Below, in pieces: positions 34,640 to 45,111 of a DNA stretch of 60,000 nucleotides. Below the pieces are notes generated by a model, which had not been told where the DNA came from, ran no database searches, and saw only the letters and a list, made by a program, of their open reading frames with translations. A program made the position numbers and the translations under genes. This stretch comes from Selaginella moellendorffii. Lineage: Eukaryota; Streptophyta; Lycopodiopsida; Selaginellales; Selaginellaceae. Where the stretch lies: positions 2,758,559-2,818,558 of the forward strand of contig NW_003314265.1 in assembly GCF_000143415.4 (NCBI RefSeq). The letters run 5' to 3'. The stretch's first letter is position 1; each line of letters begins with the position of its first letter.

Positions 34640-35966
34640 CATTGATTAGTAGCTATTTAAAAATATAATATACTCTTGAGCAAGGTATATTCCTACCCTT
34701 AAATTTGAAATCGTACATATTGGGCATTCATGCATACGTCCTTCCTTTTGGTTTTTGCATTCACGAATGAAGGTATAATATACTCTTGAGCAAGGTATAT
34801 TCTTACCCTGTCCTTCCTCTTGATAGAGCATTCACGAATGAAGGTATTTACCATGGGACCATGGGATTGCAGTATGGGTGGATAACTAGTTGCCTCATAT
34901 GGAATAGTGGGATTGCAGTACGGGTGGATGATTAGTTGCTTTACATGGAATAACTAATTTACACAATGGAAGGATTAGATAACTAGTTGCCTCACATGAA
35001 ATAGCTATTCATACGTACATCCTTCCTCTTGGTGGAGCATTCACAGAATGAAGGTATTTACCATGGGACCATAGAATTGCAATATGGGTGGATGACTAAT
35101 TGCCTCACATGGAATAACTAATCTACACAATGGACGGATTGGATAACTAGTTGCTTCACATGGAATAACTAATTTACACAATGGAAGGGTTGGCAGATTT
35201 AATGTGTGGGACTGCAGTACAAGTGGATGATTAGTTGCCACAATTGAAGGATTGGATGACTAGTTGCCTCACATGGAATAACTAATCTACACAATGGAAG
35301 GATTGGTAGATTTAATGCGTGGGACTGCAATACAAATGGATGATTAATTGCCACAATGGAAGGATTGGATGACTAGTTGCCTCATATGGAATAATTAATC
35401 TACATAATGGAAGGATTGGTAGATTTAATGCGTGGGACTGCAGTACAAGTGGATAATTAGTTGCCTCATATGGAATAGTTCCTTGGCTTAGTAAGGGTTG
35501 TTAATCAATAGTTAATAGTCAATAGTCAATAAATAGGTGGATGATTAGTTGCCTCATATGGAATAGCTCCTTGGCTTAGTAAGGGTTGTTAATCAATAGT
35601 CAATAGTCAATAAATAAGTGGATGATTAGTTGCCTCATATGGAATAGCTTTTTGGCTAAGTAGGGGTTGTTAGTGAATAGTCAATAGTCAATAAGGAATA
35701 GAGGTTGTTAGTCAATAGTCAATAAGGACATTGACATCTTTGAAGGGGGGGTGGTTGTTAGTCGGTCTACATAATGGAAGGATGTAAGGGTTGTTAGTCA
35801 AGAATCAATAGTCAATAAAAACATTGACATCTCTAAAGGGGGGGTGGTTGTTAATCGGTTCACAATGGAAGGATTGGTAAATTTAGTGCGTGGGCACAAT
35901 GGAAGGATTGGTAGATTTAATGTGTGGGACTATGGTACGGGTGAATGACTAGTTGCCTTAAGGGGG
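34640..35966 (+). repeat. Complex tandem-repeat block
   Basis: Made of several interleaved repeats: TATACTCTTGAGCAAGGTAT (2 copies, 34668 and 34776), GCATTCACGAATGAAGGTAT-like (3 copies), a unit of about 55-60 bp around GACTAGTTGCCTCACATGGA and ACAATGGAAGGATTGG (many copies, 34860-35460), and a unit of about 90 bp with AATAGTCAATAGTCAATAA (35465-35830). It ends in AAGGGGG directly before an LTR start, so it may be the internal region of a non-coding LTR element. Confidence 0.75.
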
Positions 35967-36030
35967 TGTTGCAAATGTGACTTCGGGTATTGAAAGATAC
36001 TTGTTGGCTAGTCCTTACGGGCACTCTTAA
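35967..36030 (+). repeat. LTR start fragment (same family as 3090-4223)
   Basis: TGTTGCAAATGTGACTTCGG and the next 40 bases match the LTR start at 3090, then similarity stops. It is preceded by a G-rich polypurine tract. Confidence 0.7.
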
Positions 36031-36059
36031 AATATACATTTCTCTACTTTTTTTGGTAT

Positions 36060-38240
36060 ATTTTTTTTAAGGATATTATCCATCCTGTCATTCAATGTGT
36101 AGTATTGGAAGAGGCTAAGAAGGTCAATTATTACATAAAAGAAGGGAGTAGCAATTCTAAATTTATGCTTTAAATGAGCACCTTCACACTACTATTATAA
36201 AGATGATTAGATCATTTACAACAGAAATAGCTTAATGTGAGAACGAGAATGAGGTCCACTAGATGTTACTCAACACCAAATGTGCCTAATAAAAAAACAA
36301 GAGAGGATTATCTAAGTGATGAAATTAGTTCATCATTTGGCTCTACCTTTTAACATTATCAAATCTAAGGTTAAGGAATTTAAAACTTCCTTACAAAAGA
36401 AGATTAATTCTTCTCATGTAAACTCAGTCAATGCTCAAAAGTTTCTTCTGGTGATAGCAAAAGAGGTAGAGGAGAAGCTATATGCTGAAAAAGAGATGCT
36501 TTATTTCGTTAAAGTGGAACCTATTCAGTAAAGTGGGACATTAATTAGCATGTGTCCACATGCCATTTCCTAGTACTTAATTAATATTTATTAATATTTC
36601 TATCAGTTTTTTAATTTATTTTTTATATTTCACAATATTATAACACAAAATCATATGAAAAGTTTTTAATTTATAAATTATAAAGCTAAAACTTCAATTT
36701 TTTATTGTTGTTATAAAAATGGCATGTGGCCACACACCATAAGTGGGATAATGAAAAGTTCCACTTTAACGAAATAAAGCATAGAGGAGCCTATGATTTT
36801 CCATCATGATTGATAAGAGTACTGATAAAGCATTGGAGAAACACTGGATTGTTTATATTATCTACCTAGAAGCTAGAAAGCCTTACAAACTTGCAAACTA
36901 GCTGACCCTCTTTATTGAAGGAAGAATGGCAGAGGCAATTGTTTTTACTCCAGAAGCTCTCTTCTTACAACTTGAGCTAGATTTGAAAAAGCTTGACTCT
37001 GATAAAGCCATGAGATAAAGCCTCATCCCTAATTGGATGTAGAACAAGTGTGGTACAATATTTGAAGGAGAAGCATCATAAGATCCTTGGTGTTCATTGT
37101 GTTGTTTATAGGGAGGTGCTTGCTGCAACAGATGGTCAAGCTTCTAATTGTAATGCTTTTTATGAGATTGATAAGTTGGTCAAGGAAAATGCTGTCATTG
37201 CATGAAGTATATTGGTTATTTCATAATCAAGTTATATAACATTTGGTTGAAGCTATACCAGCTTTATTAGAGCAATGGCAAGAACTAGAGAAAGTAAAAT
37301 ATAAGATGTTAACAATATTTCAAATACTTAATGTCTTTGTCATGGTATGGTAGATACTTGTTTAGCATAAGTCTAATTTTTCATTCATTCATTGGCATAC
37401 ATGTTTTTAGAGTTGAACAAATTTAGCCTTCTAGTATGAAAAGAATATCACCAACTACTTAAGCTTAGAGATTAATTGGATGTGATAGTGGAGAGGTTAT
37501 ATTTAGATCTATATTTGGAGGTAATTCTCCAAAGTAAAGAAGGTTCATTATCATTCATCAACATGAGTGGTGTGATCAAGGTATACAACCCCAACTCTGT
37601 ACATATATTTCCTTCTCAAGCAGGAATTAATTTAAATGTTAGTATAATGGGAGTAAAGCTAGGTTCTTCTGATGATTCAATCTCTAAAGAGAGGATGTAC
37701 ATGCAAGTTACCATAGAGATATCAATTCCCTCAACAGTATGAAGTGAATTAATCCATACTCCTACTTTACAAGGGACTTTGAAGATTAATAAGTTACAAA
37801 AAGATGCTGGCTCAAAAGTTTTCTGTACAAACTCAACTTTAACTCATCAAAGGCTGATATTAAAATTTGTCACAATGAAGTGGAAGACTTCATCAACTTC
37901 CTCTCCAAAGCTTGTTCAACATGTGATATGCATCAACCATAGAGTATTTGTAGCAATGAGCAAATCTAGTGAAATATATTTCTAGGTAATGAATTATTTT
38001 CTGCTTTTTTATTCTAACTCAAATATTAGTACAGGTTTAATGAAATTGTAATAAGTTATTCTAGCCAACACTGCTGCATGCAAAAGAGGTTTCTCATTCC
38101 AGAACAATTTAAAAACAGATATGAGAGTTTGATTATATTTGGACATACTCTACTCATTAATGATATTAAAGCTTAATAGCTTACATCCTAAAACAGTAGA
38201 TTGGATGAATTTTTTGTTTGCTAGTGATAGTGGATATACA
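36060..38240 (+). pseudogene. hAT-family transposase relic (DUF4371/ZMYM-like type)
   Basis: Broken frames keep family landmarks in order: SSHVNSVNAQKFLL (about 36411), IMIDKSTDKALEKHWIVYI (about 36805, like the ID-STD catalytic segment), HVICINHRVFVAMSKSSEIY (about 37920), and a C-terminal dimerisation signature NTAACKRGFSFQNNLKTDMR (about 38070). Many stops and frameshifts are present, and a 287-bp MITE interrupts it at 36496-36782. Long dead. Confidence 0.65.
36496..36782. mobile_element. 287-bp MITE with 25-bp perfect terminal inverted repeats
   Basis: Ends are perfect inverted repeats of 25 bp (starting ATGCTTTATTTCGTTAAAGT), flanked by AGAG on both sides (36492-36495 and 36783-36786), a likely 4-bp target duplication. 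Near each end is a copy of a palindromic motif (GCATGTGTCCACATGCC at about 36548 and GGCATGTGGCCACACACC at about 36721). The terminus and the motif match the DUF7869-encoding element at 56688-60000, making this a probable non-autonomous derivative. Confidence 0.85.
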
Positions 38241-38370
38241 TAGAATATGCTTCAATATTCTAGGATATTCCACAATCTAATGGTTGTTACTCATTTAGAT
38301 TAATATTGTATTTATAATTTATAAAACTTCCTACATACTGTCTAGTATATTCTATTTTATTCTAGCTGAT

Positions 38371-38670
38371 ATAAGGGTAATCTTATGGCTATACATGTTT
38401 ACAATTATAAACTTTCATTTGATAAATTAGATTAATAAATAAGAATAACACTACTATTAAGAAAATCAAGCATTGCTACATGCAATATGTAACAAATTAT
38501 TCAAATTTAGAAATATTTAAAAATTAAAAGTTTAAGTGATATTGAAAACATTTGCTATGCATTTTATGTAGCAATGCTTAATTTGCTTAATAGTAGTGTC
38601 ATTCCTATTTATTAATCTAATTTATCAAATGGAAGCTTATAATTTATAAATACAAGATTAATCTTATTAG
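38371..38670. mobile_element. Foldback (MITE-like) element with arms of about 110 bp
   Basis: The segment 38371-38490 and the reverse complement of 38560-38670 are similar; the best stretch includes TTTGATAAATTAGATTAATA and CACTACTATTAAG..AAT.AAGCATTGCTACAT. The loop is about 70 bp, AT-rich and without coding potential. Confidence 0.7.
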
Positions 38671-39107
38671 ATATCAAGATGAATAAATGAATAATAACTG
38701 TTTAAGAAAACCTAAAAATTAGAACTAATTTATCTTGTCAAATGAAAACTCAGTAAAAGAAAGGTCAAGGGTCTGGTGAAATTTCTGCCTGCTCCATGAT
38801 GTTATCTCAGATCATTGAGCATATAGAGCAGCGAGGTCAATTTTCCAGACAACAATCCAGAGGCGCGAGCAAGGCACTTGTGGCGGTGTGTGGCAAGGGC
38901 ATCGGGCAAGAGGCTGTGGAGATTGCAAAGAAGCTGTAGAGATACATTTTATTACAAGCGGAGGAAGATTGTGGAATCATTCCCAACCAACAGTCTCAAA
39001 TGTGAGCGAGCCACAACATGGCTCTGTAGGTATTTGTGGAAGGATATTCTCGTGGGCATGAAATTAGCGGAGTAAATATTTTCCTGAATAGATATTGACA
39101 ATGATTC
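38671..39107. other. Intergenic region with an unrecognised gene fragment
   Basis: Mostly AT-rich. From about 38860 to 39060 the composition becomes GC-richer and a frame reading LVAVCGKGIGQEAVEIAKKL could be a fragment of a dead gene; I cannot name it. The duplicated block begins at about 39110. Confidence 0.35.
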
Positions 39108-39207
39108 CTCTCAAAGTCAAAAGTTACGTATAGTTACGTAAGATCAAAGCTGCAATAGTTTGTATAGAAGTGATTCATTGGGCGAGGAAGTTTCGACTCC
39201 TAGGAGC

Positions 39208-40763
39208 ATGGGAATCACTATAGCGATCCTCGTGTGCTTGCTCGCGACCGCGGCGATCATCACTGCGCGCAAGGAGATCGTCCAGACTCCCGCCCGGTCC
39301 AATCTCCTTCCCGGTGGTGGGATCTTTGCTCTCGCTCCGCCAGCCCCTCCACCGCCACTTCGCGCGCCTGGCCGATCGCTACGGCCCCATCGTCTTCCTC
39401 AAGATCGGCATGGTTCCATACGTTATCGCCAACACCGCTCGCGCCGCCGAGTTCTTCCTCAAGATCCACGACGCCGAGTTCGCCAATCGCCCCCAGTCGG
39501 AGGAGTTCTTCCGGATCTTCAGCTTCGGCTGGAGCGACCTGGCCTTCCGCTCACCGGGGCCCGAGTGGAAGCTCATGCGCAAGATCTGCGCCACGAACCT
39601 CTTCAGCAACGCTATGCTCGCCACCAGCGCCCCCTACCGGCGATCGCAGCTCCAGTCCGCCATGGACGCCATCCTCGATCGATCACGGGGCGGCGAGCCC
39701 GTGAACTTGCGGACCCTCTTCGCCCGATACACGTCGGGGTCGCTGTGCCTGACGCTCTTCAGCGAGGAGTGTCCCGAGGTGGTGGAGACGATCAACAACA
39801 TGGCCGGGCAGGCGATCAACCTCAACATCGGCGAGATCATCCCGTCGCTCGACTGGATGGATCTCCACGGCGTGTACGCCAAGATGAGGGGCGAGATCAT
39901 GCCCCGGATCAAGGCGCTGCTCGACGATCAAGTCCGGGAGCACCAGGAGCGCAAGAAGGCGGCGGGCGATGGGTTTGTCTGCCGCGACTTTGTGGACGTT
40001 CTCATCTCCCTGGACGAGAGTGACAAGCTCTCGGACCAAGAGATCATCGGCCTCCTGTGTGTAAGTGATCACCATCCTTCTCGATCCTCTTCTCTGCGAT
40101 GTGACGATCGATCGAACTTTCTTCCAGGATATGGTGGGTGCCGGATTCAAAACCTCCATGGAGTCGATCGAGTGGTGCATGGCAGAAGTGATCAGTAAAC
40201 CCGAGATCATGCGCAAGGCCCAAGAAGAACTGGATCAAATCATCGGGAGGGAGCGCGCGGTGGAAGAACACGATCTTCAAAACCTTCCATTCATCCAGGC
40301 GATCCTCAAGGAGGCCCTCCGCCTCCACCCGGCGGTGCCCCTGGGAATGCCCCACTACAACCTCCGCCCCGTGGAGCTCGGCGATGGCCATGGCACCATA
40401 ATCCCCGCCAAATGCAAACTCCTCGTCAATCTCTGGGCGGCGAACCGCGATCCAGCGCACTGGACAAGCCCCCACGAATTCCAGCCCGAGCGATTCCTGG
40501 GGACCAACATCTCGCCCGGGGGGCAGCACTTCCAGATCATCCCATTCTCCGCCGGGAGGAGGATGTGCGCCGGCTATGGCCTTGCCATGCGCTCCCTCTT
40601 CTTCCTCCTCGCCAGCCTGCTACACGGATTCATCTGGAGCGAGATCTCGGACAATCCCATCGCACTGGAGGAATCGATCGGAACCATTTCGTGCCCACCT
40701 GCGAAGGACCTGATCGTCGCGGCGTCGCCCAGGATCGAGGAGCGAATTCTCGCTCAGTACTAA
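39208..40763 (+). pseudogene. Cytochrome P450 (copy 2, A-type/CYP71 clan), frameshift at the N-terminus only
   Basis: Two exons (39208-40060 and 40128-40763) around a 67-nt GT-AG phase-0 intron at the position usual for A-type P450s. The anchor MGITIAILVCLLATAAII is followed by a 5-nt deletion relative to copy 1, so the basic and proline-rich hinge is read in a wrong frame; the correct frame is open from about 39290. The rest is complete: RPQSEEFFRIFSFGWSDLAF, WKLMRKICATNLFS, the I-helix reading AGFKTSMES (Lys where the family has Asp/Glu), K-helix EALR, the PERF segment QPERFLG, and heme loop FSAGRRMCAGY with the Cys ligand. P450s of this clan are ER-anchored monooxygenases of specialised metabolism; substrate unknown. 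Without an anchor the product would be soluble and probably unstable. Splicing around the lesion is possible but not visible. Confidence 0.85.
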
Positions 40764-40854
40764 GAACCCTAATCTGGCAAGAGAATATTCTGGCAAAAGC
40801 AATGTGTTTGTAATGGATATTCTAGTGAAGGGGTTTATCGGGGGTTTGATCCAA

Positions 40855-41912
40855 ATGCTCTCGAATCAATGTCCGGTGCTCTGCGAAGATCAGCTCCTCC
40901 ATTCTCAGCGGTGAGATTTCCTGGAGAACTTCTCGAATTATTTGGAGCTTGTAGCCACCCCCGCCTTCTTCCTTGCTCCTCCAGCGCCAGAGCTACTGGG
41001 AGACACGCGGAGCAACACTCGATTGGTTCTCGAATTACTCCAGATTCGAGTCGATTATCCGTTAGCAATTCAGCAAATCTTCCCTTCCCAGGTTTTGATG
41101 GCTGTGTGTGGGAATTCAGGTACCAAGATCTCAATGAGCGATGCCATAGAAAAGAATACTAATTCCAGGGATGTAAAACAGCAATGTTAACGACATGGTG
41201 GAAGATGGCTAAGAAGAAATCGTCAACACGGATCTATCTTCGGATTGACAACTTCAAAGTTAGATATGCTCACGTTCCTCAGCTCTCTTGTATCCTTGGG
41301 CTTGGTGATGTTACTTCTTTGCAGCAGCCATATCTTCCTTGAAGAAACTTAAGATGTGGCAATAGATTCACGGGACATGAGTGCGTTTCAAGACTGTTCC
41401 TTTGATGCGGTCATTGACAAAGGTAACAAAGTAATAGTTTACTCTCAAGAGTCTCCTCTTACATTTTCTTTCTCTTTGTTTTTCAGGCCTGGCCGACGCC
41501 ATGCTAGTAAGTGTTTGTGTCACCAAAAACATCCTTGTCTAATGCAATTTGCGTTCCTTCTTTCAGTGTGGAGTTGATCCGGCCGAAGGCGTTCTACACA
41601 TGCTAAGAGAAACTTATCTCGCTTGCAGGATTTTGAGACCACAAGGAGTGTTTATGCTGGTAGGAAGAAAAAAACACTTCTATAGTTCCTGATCTATAAA
41701 CATTCTCACTGCAGATCACATACAGCCACCCCGAAATACGAATGCCGGCGTTGCAGGAACCAGGATTGAAATGGTCCATCCTTCTGTACGCCTTGGGTAT
41801 GTTTTGAGCTCAAAACGGGATAAGCTCACTCTGTGTGTTTTCTTCTCAGCCAAGCAAAGCCGTAATGGAAACCATTGAGGGAGTAACTCCAGATTCACTG
41901 CCCATTGACGAA
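40855..41912 (+). pseudogene. Methyltransferase pseudogene (copy 2 of the METTL13-like gene)
   Basis: Follows copy 1 exon by exon but is broken: exon 1 has a deletion; motif I reads MAVCGNS instead of MAGCGNS; a TAA follows EDG at about 41213; several small deletions shift the frame; and the last exon ends after PIDE, where about 70 bp present in copy 1 are gone. Exon-intron borders are still recognisable. Confidence 0.9.
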
Positions 41913-41989
41913 TTAACTTTACTAGCTAAAAGTATTTATCTAACCACATTTTAATCTAAGATACAACTAATTACCTTTTCCCTCGTGAC

Positions 41990-41996
41990 TATATAA
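41990..41996 (+). promoter_or_regulatory. TATA box of XRN-like copy 2
   Basis: TATATAA, 9 bp before an upstream ATG (42005) and 72 bp before the MGVP start (42068). The spacing favours 42068 as the real start. Confidence 0.5.
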
Positions 41997-42067
41997 CAGC
42001 GAAAATGCTTGTGAGGGTTTATCACTTTCCATCCTCTCCAAGAGCGATCAAGCAAGACCAATCGATC

Positions 42068-43387
42068 ATGGGAGTTCCTGGGTTTTTCGCCTGGCTCGTA
42101 TCCAAGCATCCTCGTTGCGTGAGGGACGCGATTGATGGTGCCAAGAACAATATGCTTCGGTACGACACCGCGAACTTGTATGTCGACCTCAACACCATCA
42201 TCTGGGTCATCCTGGAAAGCCACGATTGCCCGCCCACCTTCGCCACTTTTTACCAAGAGTTCCTCGACTCGCTCCGCAAGCTCGTCGCCATGGTGGCTCC
42301 GAGCAAGCTCGTCTTCCTAGCCCTGGATGGAAGGCCTCCCACCCCCAAGCTCTTCAGCAAGCTCTTCAAGAAGCCGTGTCGCTACAATCGCGATGCTTCT
42401 CTCTCCTCCTTGTCCTCCTCGGAGGATGAGCTCGATTCCACCAAAGGTCAGACAGGTGATCTCATCCCACGCAATCGCAAGGCCAAGATGGCGATGGTCC
42501 GCCATGGAACGCCTTTCATGAACGGGCTGGAGAGTGAACTGCGACGATTTGTGGCAAGCATGATGCTGTCAAGTTCATATGATCATCGCCGGAGGAGATC
42601 AATGACTAGCTCGAGGCTCCAGTGGATCGTTTCCACGTCCGAGGAGGACGGGGAGGGCGAGCTCAAGATCTTCAACCACATACGGGCTCTGCCGTTCAAC
42701 GCCCACGACTTCCACTGCGTGGTTGGACGCGACGCCGACTTGATCATGCTGGCTCTCGCTAGCCCACTCTCCAGGAAGATCAACATCGTCCGCCAGACGC
42801 CGAAGGACGGAGTGATGATTTACAAACTCATCAGCATCGAGACGCTCGTGCGTGATTTCGAGGTGCAGATGGAAGAGCCGTGCTCTGTGCGGCTGCGGTC
42901 CACCATGAGGGATCTCGTGTTCCTGTGCTTCCTTCTGGGGAACGATTTCTTGCCCGGCCTGGAGGCGCTGACAATCCGAAACAATGGCATCGACAAGCTC
43001 CAGCAAACGTACATGGAGGTTTTCAGCGAGGTAGGGGAGTTTATAATCAACTGCGATGGGCATGTCAACACAAGAGCGCTGGAGCAATTTCTTTTGCATC
43101 TGCTAAGGAAATTGGAGACATCGAAGAAGTTGGAATCTAATGTTGAGATGGGCATGACAATGTGGTCATCGTATATCAACATTCTAAAGTGGTGCGCAGA
43201 CTATTATTTCAATGGAGTGGTGTTGGACGAGTCCTACTACTCGTGGGAGAATGCTCCAGCCATGGGAAGATTCATCAACTTCATGGGCACACACTCACAT
43301 GGCGTGGTAAATTCAAGACCTCTACTCCCACCAGTTACTGCTACGAGCGTTCTTAACTTAAGACCTCAGTGGTTGAAATCCTGTTAA
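42068..43387 (+). CDS. Compact XRN-family 5'-3' exoribonuclease-like protein (439 aa), intact
   Basis: Single exon, start MGVPGFFAWL. The first conserved region of XRN nucleases is present with all seven acidic metal-binding residues: D40 (LYVDLN), D87 (LALDG), E196 and E198 (GEGELKIF), D222 and D224 (GRDADLIML) and D293 (GNDFLP). The usual TPGT-FM segment reads HGTPFM. The second conserved region is reduced to a short relic near residues 365-405 (WSSYINILKWCADYYFNG...YYSWENAPAM). XRN2/3/4-type proteins of plants are about twice as long, so this is a domain-minimised form. XRNs degrade 5'-monophosphate RNA; activity here is inferred from conserved residues. The extra 21 codons upstream from ATG 42005 are unlikely to be translated given the TATA position. 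Stop TAA at 43385. Confidence 0.88.
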   Translation: MGVPGFFAWLVSKHPRCVRDAIDGAKNNMLRYDTANLYVDLNTIIWVILESHDCPPTFATFYQEFLDSLRKLVAMVAPSKLVFLALDGRPPTPKLFSKLFKKPCRYNRDASLSSLSSSEDELDSTKGQTGDLIPRNRKAKMAMVRHGTPFMNGLESELRRFVASMMLSSSYDHRRRRSMTSSRLQWIVSTSEEDGEGELKIFNHIRALPFNAHDFHCVVGRDADLIMLALASPLSRKINIVRQTPKDGVMIYKLISIETLVRDFEVQMEEPCSVRLRSTMRDLVFLCFLLGNDFLPGLEALTIRNNGIDKLQQTYMEVFSEVGEFIINCDGHVNTRALEQFLLHLLRKLETSKKLESNVEMGMTMWSSYINILKWCADYYFNGVVLDESYYSWENAPAMGRFINFMGTHSHGVVNSRPLLPPVTATSVLNLRPQWLKSC

Positions 43388-43720
43388 TATCGTATGGAAA
43401 TGACTGTAAATTCTAGTAAGAGCAAAAGGGAAGATCGACCAGACTTTACAAACTTAGATCTTTAATACTAATATATACATTTTAAAATCACATAGAGTTC
43501 CCAGTATGAGTCGTTGGAGAGACCAAGCAATCCAGCCGCCGGCTTCCTGCTATTGCAGAAGCTTCTACTTCTCGGCACGGTCTTGGAGAAGAGTGGTGTC
43601 AACCTTGAGGTTCTTGACGGCCTGGATGGTCGTGCCTGGCACCTTGCTCACAAGCCCCAGCAGCACGTCCACCTTGCACCCCCGCTCCATGGTCAGCTCG
43701 ATGTTTAGCCTGTGGAGCTC

Positions 43721-45016
43721 CTAATCGACGGCGGCAGCATAAGAATGTGCCGTCTCCCACGCTTGGATATGATCCCTGGTCTCGATGGAGCACCGCCGAT
43801 CGAGTTGAGCGAGACGTTGAGCCGGTCCTGCCTGTAAGTCCGGACGTGTGAGGTAGAAGGCGTTGTGAGGGTCCGTCGTCACCTTTGCCTTGTCGTATCT
43901 AGAGTCGAGAGAGTCTGGCACGTCACCAGGAGCGTCGTCCAAGTCCGGCTCAAAAGGCATGGTGTCGATGAGCTCCACGGCCTGGCCGAACAGCCCCGTC
44001 CGGCACAGGGGATCCGCCAGGCAGTCGTAGTGAGCCAGCGTCGGTCTCACGCCATGATAGTCTTGGATCATGTTGGCGAAGTCAGGTGGATGCCGCTTGA
44101 TCACTTCCACCATCATCATCCCGTTCTCGCTGAGAGGAGAGTCCCCTGCCTTCTTAGCAAGTTTCCGGCGTTTGAAAGCCGGATGATCACAGTAATGATC
44201 CACCGCCTCTGGTGCCTTCCTTTTGTTTCGAAGCAGCTCAAACCCCGAGTAGAATAGTCCTGTTTACAAGGAAAAGAGTTAGCCGATCGCAGAAATCACG
44301 AAACAAACTTACTGTCAGGGAGAGTAAGTTCCCAGGGATTGAGAGGCGGATGATCACAGTAATGATCCACCACCGGCGGTGCCTTCCTCTTGTTTCCGAG
44401 CAGCTCAAACTCCCGGTAGAATAGCCCTGTTTACAAGGGAAAGAGTTAGCCGATCCCCCGTACAAATCAAGAAACAAACTTACTGTTACAGAGAGTAACT
44501 TTGAGGCGATCAAGAGGCGGGTGATCATAGTAATCCGGTGGTGCCTTCCTCTTGTTTCCAAGCAGCTCCACTCGATCATGGTAGAATAGCCCTGTTAGGA
44601 AAAGAGTTATCCAATCCCTCAGAAATCACGAAAAAACTTACTGTTAGGGAAAGTATGTTTGCGGTAATCGAGAGGGCCGTGATCATGGTAATGATCCACC
44701 GCCGGAGGTGCCTTTCCAAGCAGCTCCACTGCGCCAAACTCCGGGTAGAATAGCCCTGTTTACAAAAAAAAGAGTTAGCCAGAAATCACGAAACCAGACG
44801 CATTAACAGAAAAGGAAAGGAAGGGGAAAACGAGAAAGGAAGAAGAGCCATACCTTTTCCTGTGCAGCTTCCATTTCCTGAGCCTGCAAGAACGAGGAAA
44901 GAAATCTTGAGAAGAAGACCTAAAAAAACTTACCTGGATGAGACATTCCACTCGGTGCATACAAAATCGAGAGCAAAAATTATCTCCACAATCTGTAACA
45001 TCTCCAGCAACACCAT
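43721..45016 (-). CDS. Repeated-exon gene, copy 2 (best preserved; PPR-related C-terminus)
   Basis: Exon 1 is 45016-44934 (MVLLEMLQIVEIIFALDFVC...), exon 2 44883-44854 (AQEMEAAQEK), then array exons 44755-44642, 44591-44484, 44426-44313 and a terminal exon from 44259 to the stop at 43721. All introns are GT-AG; those within the array are about 50-57 nt. Array exons encode GLFY...ELLGNKRKAP...VDHYCDHPPL-type units with basic NKRK and KRRK clusters that could serve nuclear import. The terminal exon gives SPLSENGMMMVEVIKRHPPD, then GVRPTLAHYDCLADPLCRTG and AVELIDTMPFEPD, a clear pentatricopeptide-like motif. Homology with the other copies continues past the TAG to about 43510 (ELHRLNIEL...), so even this copy may be truncated. 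Function unknown. It converges with the XRN-like gene. Confidence 0.55.
44259..44755 (-). repeat. Tandem exon-plus-intron array, copy 2
   Basis: Three units plus the start of the terminal exon. Exons are 114, 108 and 114 nt, again multiples of three with phase-1 borders; introns begin GTAAGTTT and end in AACAG. The repeat covers exon and intron alike. Confidence 0.8.
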
Positions 45017-45111
45017 CTTGGAGAGAGAGAGAGAGCGAGAACAAGCAAATACCTAAAGAGAGATTATTTTGTAGTCTGGAAGTTTAGGGCTTTGGACGAT
45101 CGAGGCAGGAC

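Noticed and set aside
34640-35966. Possible CRISPR-like array because of regularly spaced repeats
   Set aside because: Units differ in length, are interleaved and have no unique spacers; the context is a plant genome with LTR remains.
42005-42067. Upstream in-frame ATG as the start of the XRN-like protein
   Set aside because: It lies 9 bp after a TATATAA box, too close to be in the transcript, and XRN proteins begin at MGVP.
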